Source: Dietzia natronolimnaea
GTDB taxonomy: Bacteria > Actinomycetota > Actinomycetes > Mycobacteriales > Mycobacteriaceae
Assembly: GCF_039525805.1 (NCBI RefSeq)
Contig: NZ_BAAAHZ010000014.1
DNA: 64,000 nucleotides
Direction: 5' to 3' (one strand)
In this document: piece after piece, positions 48,784 through 57,963 of the stretch
Layout of the letters: each line of letters opens with the position of its first letter
How positions within the stretch are numbered: position 1 is the stretch's first letter
Made by a program: the position numbers and the translations under genes
The notes under the pieces: model-generated
The model's input: only the letters and a program-made list of their open reading frames with translations
The model's database searches: none
What the model was told of the DNA's origin: nothing

Positions 48784-49731
48784 GTGGCGGCGGTGACGGA
48801 CGTGTGCGTGCTCGGAGCGGGCCTGATCGGCGGTTCGTTGCTGCGGGTCCTGGGCCCGGATCGGGCGTTCGGGTGGAATCGCTCGACCCCCGGCGCGGAG
48901 GCGGCGACGGCGGCCGGCTTCCACGTCTCGACGGATCTGACCGACACGCTCCGCCGGGCCGCGCGGACGGACGCCCTCGTCGTCGTCGGCGTCCCCCTGC
49001 CCGCCCTCGGCGCGGTCCTCGACGCGGTGGCCGAGCACGCACCAGGGGCCGCTCTGACCGACGTGGTGAGCGTCAAGGGGCCGGTCCTGGCCGCGGTGCG
49101 CGAACGGGGGCTGGGCGCGAGGTTCGTGGGCGGCCACCCGATGGCGGGGACGGCGGACTCCGGCTGGGCGGCCACCGACCCGGACCTCTTCCGTGGGGCG
49201 ACCTGGTTGGTGGCCGCGGACGACGACGCCGATCCCGACACCTGGTCCCGCGTGGCCCGGATGGCGGTGGACTGTGGCGCCCGGGTGGTCTCGTCCACCT
49301 CCGCCGACCACGACGCGGCCGTGGCGAGGATCTCCCACCTGGGCCACGTGGTGGCCGAGGCGCTGGCCTCGGCCGGGGCCCGGGGCGGAGACCTCTCCCT
49401 GGCCCTGGCCGCGGGGTCGTTCCGCGACGGCACCCGCGTGGCGGGCACCGCGCCCGACCTCGTGCGGGCGATCTGCGAACCCAACCGGGACGCGCTGGTG
49501 ACCGTCCTCGACGAGTGCCTGGCGGATCTGACGGCCGCCCGCGACTCACTGGCCGGCGAGGGGACGCTCGGGGCGCTCGTCGACGAGGGACACCGCGCGC
49601 GTCGTGCCTACGAGCGGGCGCAGGCGGTGCGCGCGGACGCGGCCGTGTCAGTGACCCCCGGGGCGCCGGGCTGGCTCGCGGACCTCCGCGCCGCCGGGGC
49701 CGCCGGGCGGGAGGTCAGACCCGCCGACTGA
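48784..49731 (+). CDS. tyrA: Prephenate dehydrogenase
   Basis: 315 aa. Rossmann NAD(P) motif VCVLGAGLIGGSLLRVLG at the N-terminus, VVVGVPLPAL, and the substrate-site GGHPMAGTADSGWAA. The helical C-terminal domain has ISHLGHVVAEALA and DLSLALAAGSFRDGTRVAGTAPDLVRAICEPNRDALV. Converts prephenate to 4-hydroxyphenylpyruvate for tyrosine. No ACT domain. Start is the GTG at 48784; a GTG three codons on is possible. Its final 17 bases overlap the convergent glycolipid-binding-like gene. Confidence 0.93.
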   Translation: MAAVTDVCVLGAGLIGGSLLRVLGPDRAFGWNRSTPGAEAATAAGFHVSTDLTDTLRRAARTDALVVVGVPLPALGAVLDAVAEHAPGAALTDVVSVKGPVLAAVRERGLGARFVGGHPMAGTADSGWAATDPDLFRGATWLVAADDDADPDTWSRVARMAVDCGARVVSSTSADHDAAVARISHLGHVVAEALASAGARGGDLSLALAAGSFRDGTRVAGTAPDLVRAICEPNRDALVTVLDECLADLTAARDSLAGEGTLGALVDEGHRARRAYERAQAVRADAAVSVTPGAPGWLADLRAAGAAGREVRPAD

Positions 49732-50326
49732 GCCCGGTGACGTCGAGGATGAACCCGTCGGGGTCGACGGTCGCGCTCGTGGCGGCGGTGGCGGTGATCC
49801 CGTGGACCTTCTCGTCGTCACTGGAGAAGGTGACCGAGTCCTCGGTGACGTCGAGCGTCAGGGAGTCCACCGAGAGCACCCGCTGCTCGATCGAACCGGG
49901 CTGCGAGTGCAGTCCGAGCCGTCGGCTGATCACGCTGGCGAAGAACACGCTGAACGTCACGTCCACGTCGACCACCCCGTCGCCGCCCACGCGGGATCGG
50001 GTGTCGGAGGGGTCGTCCAGGAGCCAGGAGCCCTCGGCATCGCGGACCAGGTCGATGGTGCGCTCGTACTCCTCGGTGGACACGGTCAGCTGCACCCGGT
50101 GAGGGGCCAGGTCCGATCCGATCTCGACCTGGTACTCCAGCGTGAACGCCTGGTGGTCGGGGTGCGCTGCGGAGACGATCCGGCCCCGGGCGCGGGAGGA
50201 CTCGCCCTTCCGGACGAGTCTCACCTGCTCGATGACCCTGCCGGTCTCGGAGATCCACGTGTACATGCGGGGAGCCGAGGCGCGAGGCGCTTCGACCTGC
50301 GGCGAGGGCGACTGGGAAGCGTTCAC
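49715..50326 (-). CDS. Putative glycolipid-binding family protein
   Basis: 203 aa. Beta-rich soluble protein resembling the putative glycolipid-binding family (PF06475): RMYTWISETGRVIEQVRLV near the start, HQAFTLEYQVEIGSDLAPHRVQLTV, then GSWLLDDP and VVDVDVTFSVFFASVISRRLGL, the segment that in the family usually reads DID.SP.TN.LPIRRL. GTG start at 50326 chosen because TACCGT lies exactly 7 nt upstream. Ligand unproven. Confidence 0.6.
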   Translation of the reverse strand: MNASQSPSPQVEAPRASAPRMYTWISETGRVIEQVRLVRKGESSRARGRIVSAAHPDHQAFTLEYQVEIGSDLAPHRVQLTVSTEEYERTIDLVRDAEGSWLLDDPSDTRSRVGGDGVVDVDVTFSVFFASVISRRLGLHSQPGSIEQRVLSVDSLTLDVTEDSVTFSSDDEKVHGITATAATSATVDPDGFILDVTGLSRRV

Positions 50327-50390
50327 CCCTCCTACGGTATGAAAATCTCCACCGAAACGCACATCACCGGCCCGTCGCGGCGACCCGGCG

Positions 50391-51704
50391 TCACCTCGGT
50401 CGCAGCTCCACCCGTGCGCGTCGCCAGGGATACAGCGTCACGTTCCGCGCCCTGGGCCACTCGTGCCCACTGCCCACGCGGTCGAGCCGGTAGCGCTCCA
50501 ACACCTGCCGGAGGATCACCTCGCCCTCCATCATCGCGAAAGACGCACCGATGCACCGGCGGGCACCGCCGCCGAAGGGCAGCCAGGTGGTGGGGGTCGG
50601 GACGTCGCCGAGGAATCGGCCGGGGTCGAACTCCTTGGGCGCGGGGTAGGCGGCCGGCGCGCGGTGGGCCAGGATGATCGACGGCGAGATGGTCATCCCC
50701 CGCGGGTAGGTGCGGCCGCCGACGGTGGCGGGCTCCTGCAGCTCCCGCATCACCATCGGGACCACGGGGTGCAGTCGCAGGGACTCCTTGAGCACGGCGT
50801 CGAGGTATTCCGTACCGCCGGCGGCGATCTCGGACACACAGCGGTCCTGGATCCCGGGGTGCCGGGCCAGCTCGAGCACCGACCACGCCATGGCGGTGGC
50901 GGTGGTCTCGTGTCCGGCGGCCACCAGGGTCATCAGCTGGTCGCGCAGTTCCTGATCGGACAACCCCTGGGCGTCCTGGGCGGACGCCCGCACCAGCAGC
51001 GCCAGCAGATCCCGCCGCCCGGACAGCGCCGGGTCCCGGCGGGTCGCCTCGATCTCCTCACCGAGGAAGGCGTGGATCGTCGCGAGGTCCCGGACCTGTC
51101 GGCTCCACGGCCGGAACCGGCGCAGCGGCATGATGCCCATTCCGATCATCACCACCGGCCCGGCGTCCACCGCCCGCGCCACGATCGGCCTGATCCGGTC
51201 GAGACGGGCCGAGTCCGTCACCCCGAAGACCACGCGCAGGATCACCTCGAGCGTGAGCTCGTTGAACAGGATGTGCGCACGGACCCGGCCCGATCGCGGC
51301 CAGCGATCCAACTGCTCGGTCGTGACCTGTTCGACCAGCGAGCGGTACCCCTCGATCTCGCGGCGCCCGAACGCCGGCGCGAGGAGTCGGCGGGCGCGCG
51401 CGTGCTCGTCGCCGTCCTGGAGGAGGAGAGAGTGCTCCCCCAACAGCGGACGCAGCAGTTCGTTGCCCTTGCCCGCGTGGAAGACCGACGGCGAGCCGGC
51501 GAAGACGTCCTTGACGTCGGCGGGATCGGCGACGGCGACCACCGTCCGCCCCCTGGGCATCAGGTCGAGCTTGAACGGCACCCCGTACCGTCTGGCGGCC
51601 GCCGGGAAGACGGCTGCGGGGGCCGACAGTGTGAGCAGGGCCTGCACCAGGCCGGGTAGCCGTGGGCCGGAGGGAACGCCGTCGTCTGTGGTCACACTGT
51701 CCAT
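50391..51704 (-). CDS. Cytochrome P450
   Basis: 437 aa. I-helix oxygen-binding motif LVAAGHETTATAMAW, ExxR of the K-helix in AVLKESLRLHPVVP, and heme loop LPFGGGARRCIGASFAMMEGE with the axial Cys. FHAGKGNELLRPLLGEHSLLLQDGDEHARARRLLAPAF is the C-helix. The absence of transmembrane helices indicates a soluble enzyme needing ferredoxin. It resembles fatty-acid/steroid-type P450s with MPRGRTVVAVADPADV; substrate unknown. TACGGT six bases before the ATG (leaderless). Confidence 0.93.
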   Translation of the reverse strand: MDSVTTDDGVPSGPRLPGLVQALLTLSAPAAVFPAAARRYGVPFKLDLMPRGRTVVAVADPADVKDVFAGSPSVFHAGKGNELLRPLLGEHSLLLQDGDEHARARRLLAPAFGRREIEGYRSLVEQVTTEQLDRWPRSGRVRAHILFNELTLEVILRVVFGVTDSARLDRIRPIVARAVDAGPVVMIGMGIMPLRRFRPWSRQVRDLATIHAFLGEEIEATRRDPALSGRRDLLALLVRASAQDAQGLSDQELRDQLMTLVAAGHETTATAMAWSVLELARHPGIQDRCVSEIAAGGTEYLDAVLKESLRLHPVVPMVMRELQEPATVGGRTYPRGMTISPSIILAHRAPAAYPAPKEFDPGRFLGDVPTPTTWLPFGGGARRCIGASFAMMEGEVILRQVLERYRLDRVGSGHEWPRARNVTLYPWRRARVELRPR

Positions 51705-51826
51705 GGTGACACCGTAGGAGTCGACAGGTGTCGCCGCAGCCGGACCGTCGAACACGCCGCCCCGCGCCGCCACCTCCCCGGCTGCGGGGGTGGCGGCGCG
51801 GAGAGGTCCTGCCGGGGCGAGGGGGC

Positions 51827-53374
51827 TCAGGCTCCCAGACCCGCACTGCCGAGCGAACCGGTGCCGGCCCCGGCACTCCCGGCCAGACGCGCCCAGGGGC
51901 CGGTCACCGCGAAGGTGTAGCCGTCACCCTGGATCGACACGAACATCACCGAACCGTCCTCGTTGAACACCGGGCCGGCGAACTCCGAATTGCTCACGCG
52001 GTTGCGGGCGATGGGGTACGCCCGGCCACGCTCGTCGACGCCCACGACGTGCTGGATCCCGGAACCGTCCTCGGAGATCACGACGCCGCCGTGGGGTGAG
52101 ACCGTGATGTTGTCCGGGCCGTCGAAGCTCCCGCCGTCCGCGAGCTCGACGGACGGGTCCGGGTTCCTGCCGAAGATCGAGTACAGCGTGATGGACGCGC
52201 CGTCCGGCGCGATGCGCCAGACCTGTCCGTCGTGCTCGGCCGCCGAACCGTCCCCCATCCGGGCGAACGAGGCCACCACGTACGCGCCCTCCTTCCACCA
52301 CGCGCCCTCGAGCTTGCGGGAGCGGGTTCCGCGATCGGCGTAGGACTGCTTGCGGATCGAGGTGGTCTCGGCGAGCCGGTCGCGGCCCGGGACGTCGACC
52401 CACTCGACCTGGTAGGTCGTGCCGACCGTGGTGGCCACCGACAGGTCCGGTACGTGCGTGCCGCCCGAGACGCACCGCATCATCTCGAACCTCCCGGTGG
52501 TGTCACCGCCCTCGGAGCGCGCGAGCTCCGCGAGCGAGCCGGTGCCGGGACGGAACCCGGCCGGCGGGGTCCAGCGGTACACGTGGCCGTTGGGACTGCC
52601 CGCGTCCTCGGTGAGGTAGATGACACCGGTGGTGGGGTGCACCGCGACGGCCTCGTGGGCGAAGCGACCGAGGAACTTGAGCGGCACCGTGGCCTGGGCC
52701 CGGTTGAGCGCCGGGTCCGGCGAGACCTCGAAGACCCAGCCGTGGTCCACCGACGCGGTCTTTCCCGCGAGCGACCTGCCGCCGGCCCGGAGTTCGGTCT
52801 CCTCGCAGGTGAGCCACGTGCCCCACGGGGTGACGCCGCCCGCGCAGTTGTTCACCGTGCCGGCCACGCCGACGTACTGCGACCTGCGGGCGCCCCGGGA
52901 GTCGACGGCGATCACCGTGCAGCCTCCACCCGCCTGATCGTCGAAGGTGATGCCCTCGGTCACCGGCACGACGTGCGGCTCACTGCCGCCGATCTCGTGG
53001 TTGAGGATGAGGAAGCCGCCCCCCGCGCCCACCAGGTCACCGAGCGAACCGAGTGCTCCCGAGAGCGAGCCGAGCGGGCCGGAGGCCGGGAAGTACCCGG
53101 CGGCATCGGGATCGGACGGGGACGTCGCGCCGCCCTCCATGGCGTGCTCGCCCGCGTGGGTGACGACCGAGTACGTGAAGCCCTCCGGCAGATCGAGCAG
53201 GCCGTTCGGGTCCGGCACCAGGTCTCCGTACCCCTCGGTGCCGACGCCCGTCGCGTTCGCGGTGGCTCCGGAGCCGGTGAAGGTCCCGGTGAGGTTGCCG
53301 GCGACGTACACCCCCGCGCCGACGGCGGCCGCGCCGACGAGGAATCGCCGGCGATCGATGCTGGTTTCTGCCAT
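51827..53374 (-). CDS. Tat-exported alkaline phosphatase, PhoX family
   Basis: 515 aa. Twin-arginine signal MAETSIDRRRFLVGAAAVGAG, then PNGLLDLPEGFTYSVVTHAGE, the usual PhoX N-terminal strand. Later: NHEIGG, GVTPWGTWLTCEET (iron/calcium-site Cys and Glu), GRFAHEAVAVHPTTGVIYLTEDAG and the family ending GPDNITVSPHGGVVISEDG. PhoX enzymes release phosphate from esters using an Fe-Ca cofactor. It carries PLGSLSGALGSLGDL inside and GTGSLGSAGLGA at the C-terminus, low-complexity motifs shared with two other exported proteins here. The 232-nt divergent gap to the next gene has no assured PHO box. Confidence 0.93.
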   Translation of the reverse strand: MAETSIDRRRFLVGAAAVGAGVYVAGNLTGTFTGSGATANATGVGTEGYGDLVPDPNGLLDLPEGFTYSVVTHAGEHAMEGGATSPSDPDAAGYFPASGPLGSLSGALGSLGDLVGAGGGFLILNHEIGGSEPHVVPVTEGITFDDQAGGGCTVIAVDSRGARRSQYVGVAGTVNNCAGGVTPWGTWLTCEETELRAGGRSLAGKTASVDHGWVFEVSPDPALNRAQATVPLKFLGRFAHEAVAVHPTTGVIYLTEDAGSPNGHVYRWTPPAGFRPGTGSLAELARSEGGDTTGRFEMMRCVSGGTHVPDLSVATTVGTTYQVEWVDVPGRDRLAETTSIRKQSYADRGTRSRKLEGAWWKEGAYVVASFARMGDGSAAEHDGQVWRIAPDGASITLYSIFGRNPDPSVELADGGSFDGPDNITVSPHGGVVISEDGSGIQHVVGVDERGRAYPIARNRVSNSEFAGPVFNEDGSVMFVSIQGDGYTFAVTGPWARLAGSAGAGTGSLGSAGLGA

Positions 53375-53606
53375 TGTTCCGGTGTCCTCTCCCCGCGGCC
53401 GGCCCTTCCGGCGCGCGGGCTACGACGCTAGGATCCGGGGGAAACAGGAACGTACTGTTCAGGTGTCGCGCCCGTGAACACGCGGCGGAGACCCGGTGCG
53501 GGCGCCCCGCGGCCCGCGACAGCGGCCCGTCCGTCCACCCCGGACTCGCCGAGTGTTCACCGGCGGGCAATCGACCGAGCCCTCGCGGTGGCCTAGGGTG
53601 ACCGGC

Positions 53607-54236
53607 ATGGCCCTGCTCCCCGTGGACCTGGACTCGACGCCCGACGACATCGCCTCCTTCCTCGCCGTGGACGCGGCCGTGCGCGCCGCGGTGGGCCTGG
53701 AGCACTCCACGCCCACACCCTCTGCCCTGCACTGGGCCGGCGCGGAGGGGATGTGGATGGCCCTCGTCCGGCCCGGAGAGGGGCGCGCGCTCCTGGCCGG
53801 CTGGCACCACGAGTTCTCCCTCACGGAGGGCAGCGGTCGCGCCGGAGAGGCCGGGACGGACCTCGTCGGCGACGCTCCGGGGTGGTGGCGACGCGGGGTC
53901 GAGCACGCCCGCTCCAAGGGCCTCTACCTGGGCTTCCTGTACGGCTGGGACGGGGCTACGTGGTGGCGGCTGGACCAGCCGACCGACGACGGTTTCGACC
54001 CGGAGATCTACCCGGTGACCGCCGCGGCCGTACGGGACATCGTCGACGAGTTGGCCGACGAGACCCTCCTCGACGCCCCCACGGCCGGCGCGGTCGACGC
54101 GCTCCTCTCGGCGGGTGCACGGTTGTCCGCCCGGGATCTGGCCGCCGTCCTGCACTCCCCCGACGGGTGGCCCGAGGTCGACCTCGAGGCGGGCGTCCGA
54201 GCGGCACGGGCTTTCGGGTCCCCCGTCCCGGCCTGA
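53607..54236 (+). CDS. Conserved hypothetical protein, Trp-rich
   Basis: 209 aa, soluble, not recognised. The first half is rich in Trp (ALHWAGAEGMWMALV, LLAGWHHEFSLTE, PGWWRRGVEH, YGWDGATWWRLDQPTDDGFDPEIYPV), suggesting a compact beta domain. The second half is helical (AVRDIVDELADE, AGAVDALLSAGARLSARDLAAVL). No signal peptide. Start supported by TAGGGT 7 nt before the ATG. Tandem with the PGPGW gene 45 nt downstream. Confidence 0.75.
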   Translation: MALLPVDLDSTPDDIASFLAVDAAVRAAVGLEHSTPTPSALHWAGAEGMWMALVRPGEGRALLAGWHHEFSLTEGSGRAGEAGTDLVGDAPGWWRRGVEHARSKGLYLGFLYGWDGATWWRLDQPTDDGFDPEIYPVTAAAVRDIVDELADETLLDAPTAGAVDALLSAGARLSARDLAAVLHSPDGWPEVDLEAGVRAARAFGSPVPA

Positions 54237-54281
54237 CCTCGCCGCGGTACCGCCCCGGCCGATCTCTGCCACCATGGTCTG

Positions 54282-54872
54282 GTGAGAAGACTCGGTTACG
54301 TCGCGGCCAAGCGCCTCGCACTCGAGACACTCGGGTGGACCCTCGTCGTGCTGGGCATCGCCGCCCTGTTCCTCCCCGGCCCCGGGCTGCTCACCCTCTT
54401 CGCGGGCATGGTGGTGCTCTCCCAGCAGTACGAGTGGTTCGAGAAGCGGGTCGACCCCGTCAAACGGATGGCCCTCGAGGGCGCGTCCCGCGGGGTGCAG
54501 ACCTGGCCGAGGATCACCGCGTCGGTGCTCGGCGTGGCGTGGCTGGTCGGGCTCGGGATCTACTGGGGCGAGCACCCACCGGCGCCACGGTGGTGGCCCT
54601 TCGACCCCGCCTGGTGGTTCATCGGCGGATGGGGCACCGGCGGGAGCCTGATCGCCTCCGGCCTGATCGGCCTGGTCCTCATCGTCTACTCGATCCGTCG
54701 CTTCCGGGGGAACCCGTACGACCACGAGGTGGAGACCGAGCGGGAGAGGGAACGCCACGCCGCCCGCCACCGGGAGCGAGAGGAACGGCGCCGGGCGAGG
54801 CACGATGCCACGTCGGGCCGGCGGCCGTACCCGGCCGCGTCCCCCACCGGGCCGGGCGTCGTGTCGGACTGA
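54282..54872 (+). CDS. PGPGW-domain transmembrane protein
   Basis: 196 aa. ETLGWTLVVLGIAALFLPGPGLLTLFAGMVVLSQQYEWFEKRV is the Pro-Gly-Pro-Gly hairpin membrane domain (PGPGW family). Two more hydrophobic segments follow (TASVLGVAWLVGLGIYWG, GGSLIASGLIGLVLIVYSI), then a strongly charged RERERHAARHREREERRRARH tail, possibly a short coiled coil. Function unknown. GTG start with CACCAT six bases upstream. Confidence 0.85.
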   Translation: MRRLGYVAAKRLALETLGWTLVVLGIAALFLPGPGLLTLFAGMVVLSQQYEWFEKRVDPVKRMALEGASRGVQTWPRITASVLGVAWLVGLGIYWGEHPPAPRWWPFDPAWWFIGGWGTGGSLIASGLIGLVLIVYSIRRFRGNPYDHEVETERERERHAARHREREERRRARHDATSGRRPYPAASPTGPGVVSD

Positions 54873-54879
54873 TCGGGCG

Positions 54880-57324
54880 TCACGTCAGACTGAACGTCTC
54901 CTCGCCACCCACCGCGACCATCCGTTCCTCCCGACCCACCCGGACCTTGACGGGGGTCGCGTCGATCACCCCGTCGCGGTGCCGGACCGTGACGCGGTCC
55001 CTCATCACCGTCACCGTCAACGGGGAACGCAGGTAGGTCATGTCGAAGGACACCCCGTCGATCCCGCTGGGCAGGTTGGGGTCGAGGCGCAGCATCCCGC
55101 CGCTGACCCGCATGCCCGCGTAGAACCTCTGGACCAGATCGACCGTCCCGGACATCACCCCCATGTGGATCCCCTCGCGCGTGGTGCCACCCTGGATATC
55201 GTTGACGTCGCTGGCCAACGCCACCTTGAACCGCTCCCACGAGGCGTCCGGATCGAAGCGGGCCAGCACACCGGCGTGGGTGATGTAGGACAGGGTCGAG
55301 CCGTGCGAGGTCCGGCGGTCGTAGTACTCGATGGTGCGCCTGGCGGCGTCGGCGGGGAAGTCGTAGCCGAGCCGCCTGACGATGCGCCTGAGTTCGGAGT
55401 CGCTGAAGAGGAAGAACAGCATCACGGCGTCGGCCTGCTTGGCGAGCTTGTACCGGTCGGGGGTGTCCCCCTCGGCCTTGAGGATCCGGTCCAACCGCTG
55501 GATGTCGCCGTACTGGGCGCGGTACGAGTCCCAGTCCAGCTCCACGAGGTCCTCATACCCCTCGAACTGGCTGATCACCCCGTCGTGGAACGGGACGAAC
55601 ATCTTCCGGCTCATGTCCTTCCACCGCGTGACCTCCTCGTCGCGCAGTTCGAGCCGCGCGCGCACCTCGTCCGCCCGGGGTTCGGGCAGGAGGTCGAGCA
55701 GGCTCGCGGCGATGTCGCAGATCCAGGCCACGAAGACATTGGTGTAGGCGTTGTTCCGCAGCCCCGCCTCCGACGCCCCGGGGTACTTCTCGTGGTACTC
55801 GTCCGGCCCCATCACGCCGTGGATCTCGTAGCGGTCCCGCTCCGGCGAGTAGTGGGCGATCGACGACCAGAAGCGGGCGATGCCGAGCATCATCTCCGCC
55901 CCCCGGTACTCGAGGAACATGGTGTCCTCGGTGAGCGTGACGTACTGCCAGACGTTGTAGAAGATGGCCGCACTGACGTGTCGCTGGTTGTGGGACAGGT
56001 CCTCGTCCCAGCGCCCGGACATCGGGTTGAGGTGGACCTCCTGGGTCTCCTCGGTCCCCAACGACCCGCTCTGCCACGGGAACATGAAGCCCTCGTACCC
56101 GGCGGCGTCGGCCGCCGCCCGCGCTTCCGACAGGCGGCGGTAGCGGTACATCAACAGTCCCCGGGTGACATCGGGGGTCCGGAAGGTGAGGAAGGGGAAG
56201 ACGAACAGCTCGTCCCAGAAGATGTGGCCGCGGTAGGCCTCCCCGTTGATCCCGCGGGCGGGCACCCCCGCATCCAGGTCCGCGGTGTGATGGGAGCAGG
56301 TCTGCAGGATGTGGCTGATGTGGACCCGCAGGAGGTGCTGCACCTCGTCGTCGCCGAACACCCGCATGTCACACGCCTGCCACAACCGGCCCCATGCCTC
56401 GCAGTGGTGCGCGTAGGCAGCGTCGATGGGCCGGGCGCGGACCACCGACCGGTGCGCGCGCGTCATGGTGTCCCCGGTGGCGGGGTCGCGCGAGGTGAAC
56501 AGCGACACCGATTTCTCGATCGTCACCGCGACGCCGCGCTCGAGGTCCAGGCTCAGCGTCTGCTGGATGTAGTCCGAGGTCCGGAAATCCGCCCGCGGTA
56601 CGTCGATCTTCTCCCCGGCCGTGTGGACGAGGGTCCGGGCCGCCAGACTGACGACCACCTCGGACTGCCGGGTGTGGGCCTTGATGGCGATGACCTCGGG
56701 CTCCGGGAAGAGCGTGCTCCCCGGGCGCAGGTGGTCGCTCTCGAGCTGGCGGTAGCGGGGCACGCCGTCGTTGGTGACCCGACCGTCGAGCGCGGTGACC
56801 ACCTCTGCCGAACCCGACCAGTTGAGCGGGGTGATGGTCCACTCGAGGTAGGCGTGGTGCATCGAGGCCATCGAGACGAACCGCCGACTGACCAACCCGG
56901 TCTCGCGGCCCTCCCTGTCCCGGAACCGCAGCCGCCTGGTGAGTGTGGCCGACCGGAGGTCGAGTTCGTGGCTGTAGTCGAGAATCTCCACTTCTGCGAG
57001 CCGGAGCACCTCCGCGCCGCCGATCCGGAGTTTGAGCGGCAGCCAGTTGGGCAGGTTGACCAGGTCCTCGTTGTGCACCGGGACGCCGCCGAGCATGGTG
57101 GTCGCGCGGTTGTACAGGCCGTGGACGTACGTCCCGGGGTAGTGGACCCCGTCGGCGTCCTCCCATTCGGCCGCGCCCCGCGTGCAGAGGTAGCCGTTGC
57201 CCGTCGACGTGAGGGTCTCGCGCAGCCCCTCCTCGCCGGGATCGAACCCGGAGTAGGACAGCGTGAAGGCGTCGGACCGCCCAGCGGTGGTGTCGTCCGA
57301 GGGCCCGGTCTGCAGAGTGGTCAC
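54880..57324 (-). CDS. Glycoside hydrolase family 65 protein (trehalose/maltose-type phosphorylase or hydrolase)
   Basis: 814 aa. GH65 layout: N-terminal beta-sandwich with GNGYLCTRGAAEW and YPGTYVHGLYNRA; the (alpha/alpha)6 barrel with GYRGHIFWDELFVFPFL-type motif, here AYRGHIFWDELFVFPF, and EGFMFPWQSGSLGTEE. The general acid Glu is in IHGVMGPDEYHEKYP. The phosphate-site loop reads DRRTSHGSTLSYITHAGVLAR, whose His-Gly-Ser suggests a phosphorylase. A small C-terminal sandwich follows. GTG start at 57324 fits TAGGGT 7 nt upstream; the longer frame was rejected. No beta-phosphoglucomutase is adjacent, unlike many maltose/trehalose phosphorylase operons. Confidence 0.9.
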   Translation of the reverse strand: MTTLQTGPSDDTTAGRSDAFTLSYSGFDPGEEGLRETLTSTGNGYLCTRGAAEWEDADGVHYPGTYVHGLYNRATTMLGGVPVHNEDLVNLPNWLPLKLRIGGAEVLRLAEVEILDYSHELDLRSATLTRRLRFRDREGRETGLVSRRFVSMASMHHAYLEWTITPLNWSGSAEVVTALDGRVTNDGVPRYRQLESDHLRPGSTLFPEPEVIAIKAHTRQSEVVVSLAARTLVHTAGEKIDVPRADFRTSDYIQQTLSLDLERGVAVTIEKSVSLFTSRDPATGDTMTRAHRSVVRARPIDAAYAHHCEAWGRLWQACDMRVFGDDEVQHLLRVHISHILQTCSHHTADLDAGVPARGINGEAYRGHIFWDELFVFPFLTFRTPDVTRGLLMYRYRRLSEARAAADAAGYEGFMFPWQSGSLGTEETQEVHLNPMSGRWDEDLSHNQRHVSAAIFYNVWQYVTLTEDTMFLEYRGAEMMLGIARFWSSIAHYSPERDRYEIHGVMGPDEYHEKYPGASEAGLRNNAYTNVFVAWICDIAASLLDLLPEPRADEVRARLELRDEEVTRWKDMSRKMFVPFHDGVISQFEGYEDLVELDWDSYRAQYGDIQRLDRILKAEGDTPDRYKLAKQADAVMLFFLFSDSELRRIVRRLGYDFPADAARRTIEYYDRRTSHGSTLSYITHAGVLARFDPDASWERFKVALASDVNDIQGGTTREGIHMGVMSGTVDLVQRFYAGMRVSGGMLRLDPNLPSGIDGVSFDMTYLRSPLTVTVMRDRVTVRHRDGVIDATPVKVRVGREERMVAVGGEETFSLT

Positions 57325-57424
57325 GCGGTCGACCCTATCGACTGACCTGCGGTTCCGACGGGATCCCACGTGCTTGTTTCCGGGATCGTCATCTGGCCGA
57401 GACTCGTCGGCCACCGACGTATTG

Positions 57425-57430
57425 TATGAT
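57425..57430 (+). promoter_or_regulatory. Candidate -10 box for the small gene at 57508
   Basis: TATGAT in an AT-rich patch 77 nt before the start codon, within the 183-nt divergent region between the GH65 gene and the small gene. No good -35 at 17 nt. Confidence 0.35.
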
Positions 57431-57507
57431 CTACGTCACAGTCACCGGCGGCCCGGGCCGCGCCTCGGGGCCCGCCGTCGACCGTCGCGCCGGAACAGGG
57501 GTTCACC

Positions 57508-57963
57508 ATGACCGTTCAGTTCATCGAGATCACGGAGGACGTGGCCGACAGGCTCCACGTCCTCACCACACCGACGGCCTGCCAGGTCGGCGATGCGCGC
57601 ATGATCATCGTCGATCTGCTCGGCTCCGGTCCGTCATGGCCACTGTCCGTCCTCGTCGACCACGTGTGCACCGCGTACGAGGCTCCCGACGGGGAACGTC
57701 TCATGGTCGACCTCCGGGAGGGCATGGCCGAGGACGAGCTCCGCGACGAGCCGGCACTCCGGCACGTGACGTGGGTGCGCGCCACGCGCCTCGCGCTCAA
57801 GGAACTCACCGACTCCGGAGAAGTGGTCTGGAGCCTGCCCTCGGACGATCCGGACGAGGTCGACCACCCCGAGGTCGAGGTCCTGATGTCCGGCGCGGAA
57901 CCGCGCGCCTTCCGCGTCTACGTGGGGGATCCGCTCCCGGACGGCTCGGTGTCCCTGCGGTAA
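57508..57963 (+). CDS. Conserved hypothetical acidic protein
   Basis: 151 aa, soluble, pI acidic, not recognised. Starts MTVQFIEITEDVADRLHVL with AGGGG 6 nt upstream, so unlike many neighbours it is not leaderless. Secondary structure looks alpha/beta: RMIIVDLLGSGPSWPLSVLVDHVCTAYEAP, then ELTDSGEVVWSLPSDDP. The last 46 bases overlap the convergent DUF2339 gene. Confidence 0.7.
   Translation: MTVQFIEITEDVADRLHVLTTPTACQVGDARMIIVDLLGSGPSWPLSVLVDHVCTAYEAPDGERLMVDLREGMAEDELRDEPALRHVTWVRATRLALKELTDSGEVVWSLPSDDPDEVDHPEVEVLMSGAEPRAFRVYVGDPLPDGSVSLR

Noticed and set aside
53448..53460. SOS box-like GAAC-GTACT-GTTC between phoX and the hypothetical gene
   Set aside because: Actinobacterial LexA sites have a 4-base centre (CGAAC-N4-GTTCG); this has five and lacks the flanking C/G.
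54805..57345. 846-codon open frame antisense to the GH65 gene
   Set aside because: Val/His/Arg-rich shadow; GH65 motifs on the other strand are complete.
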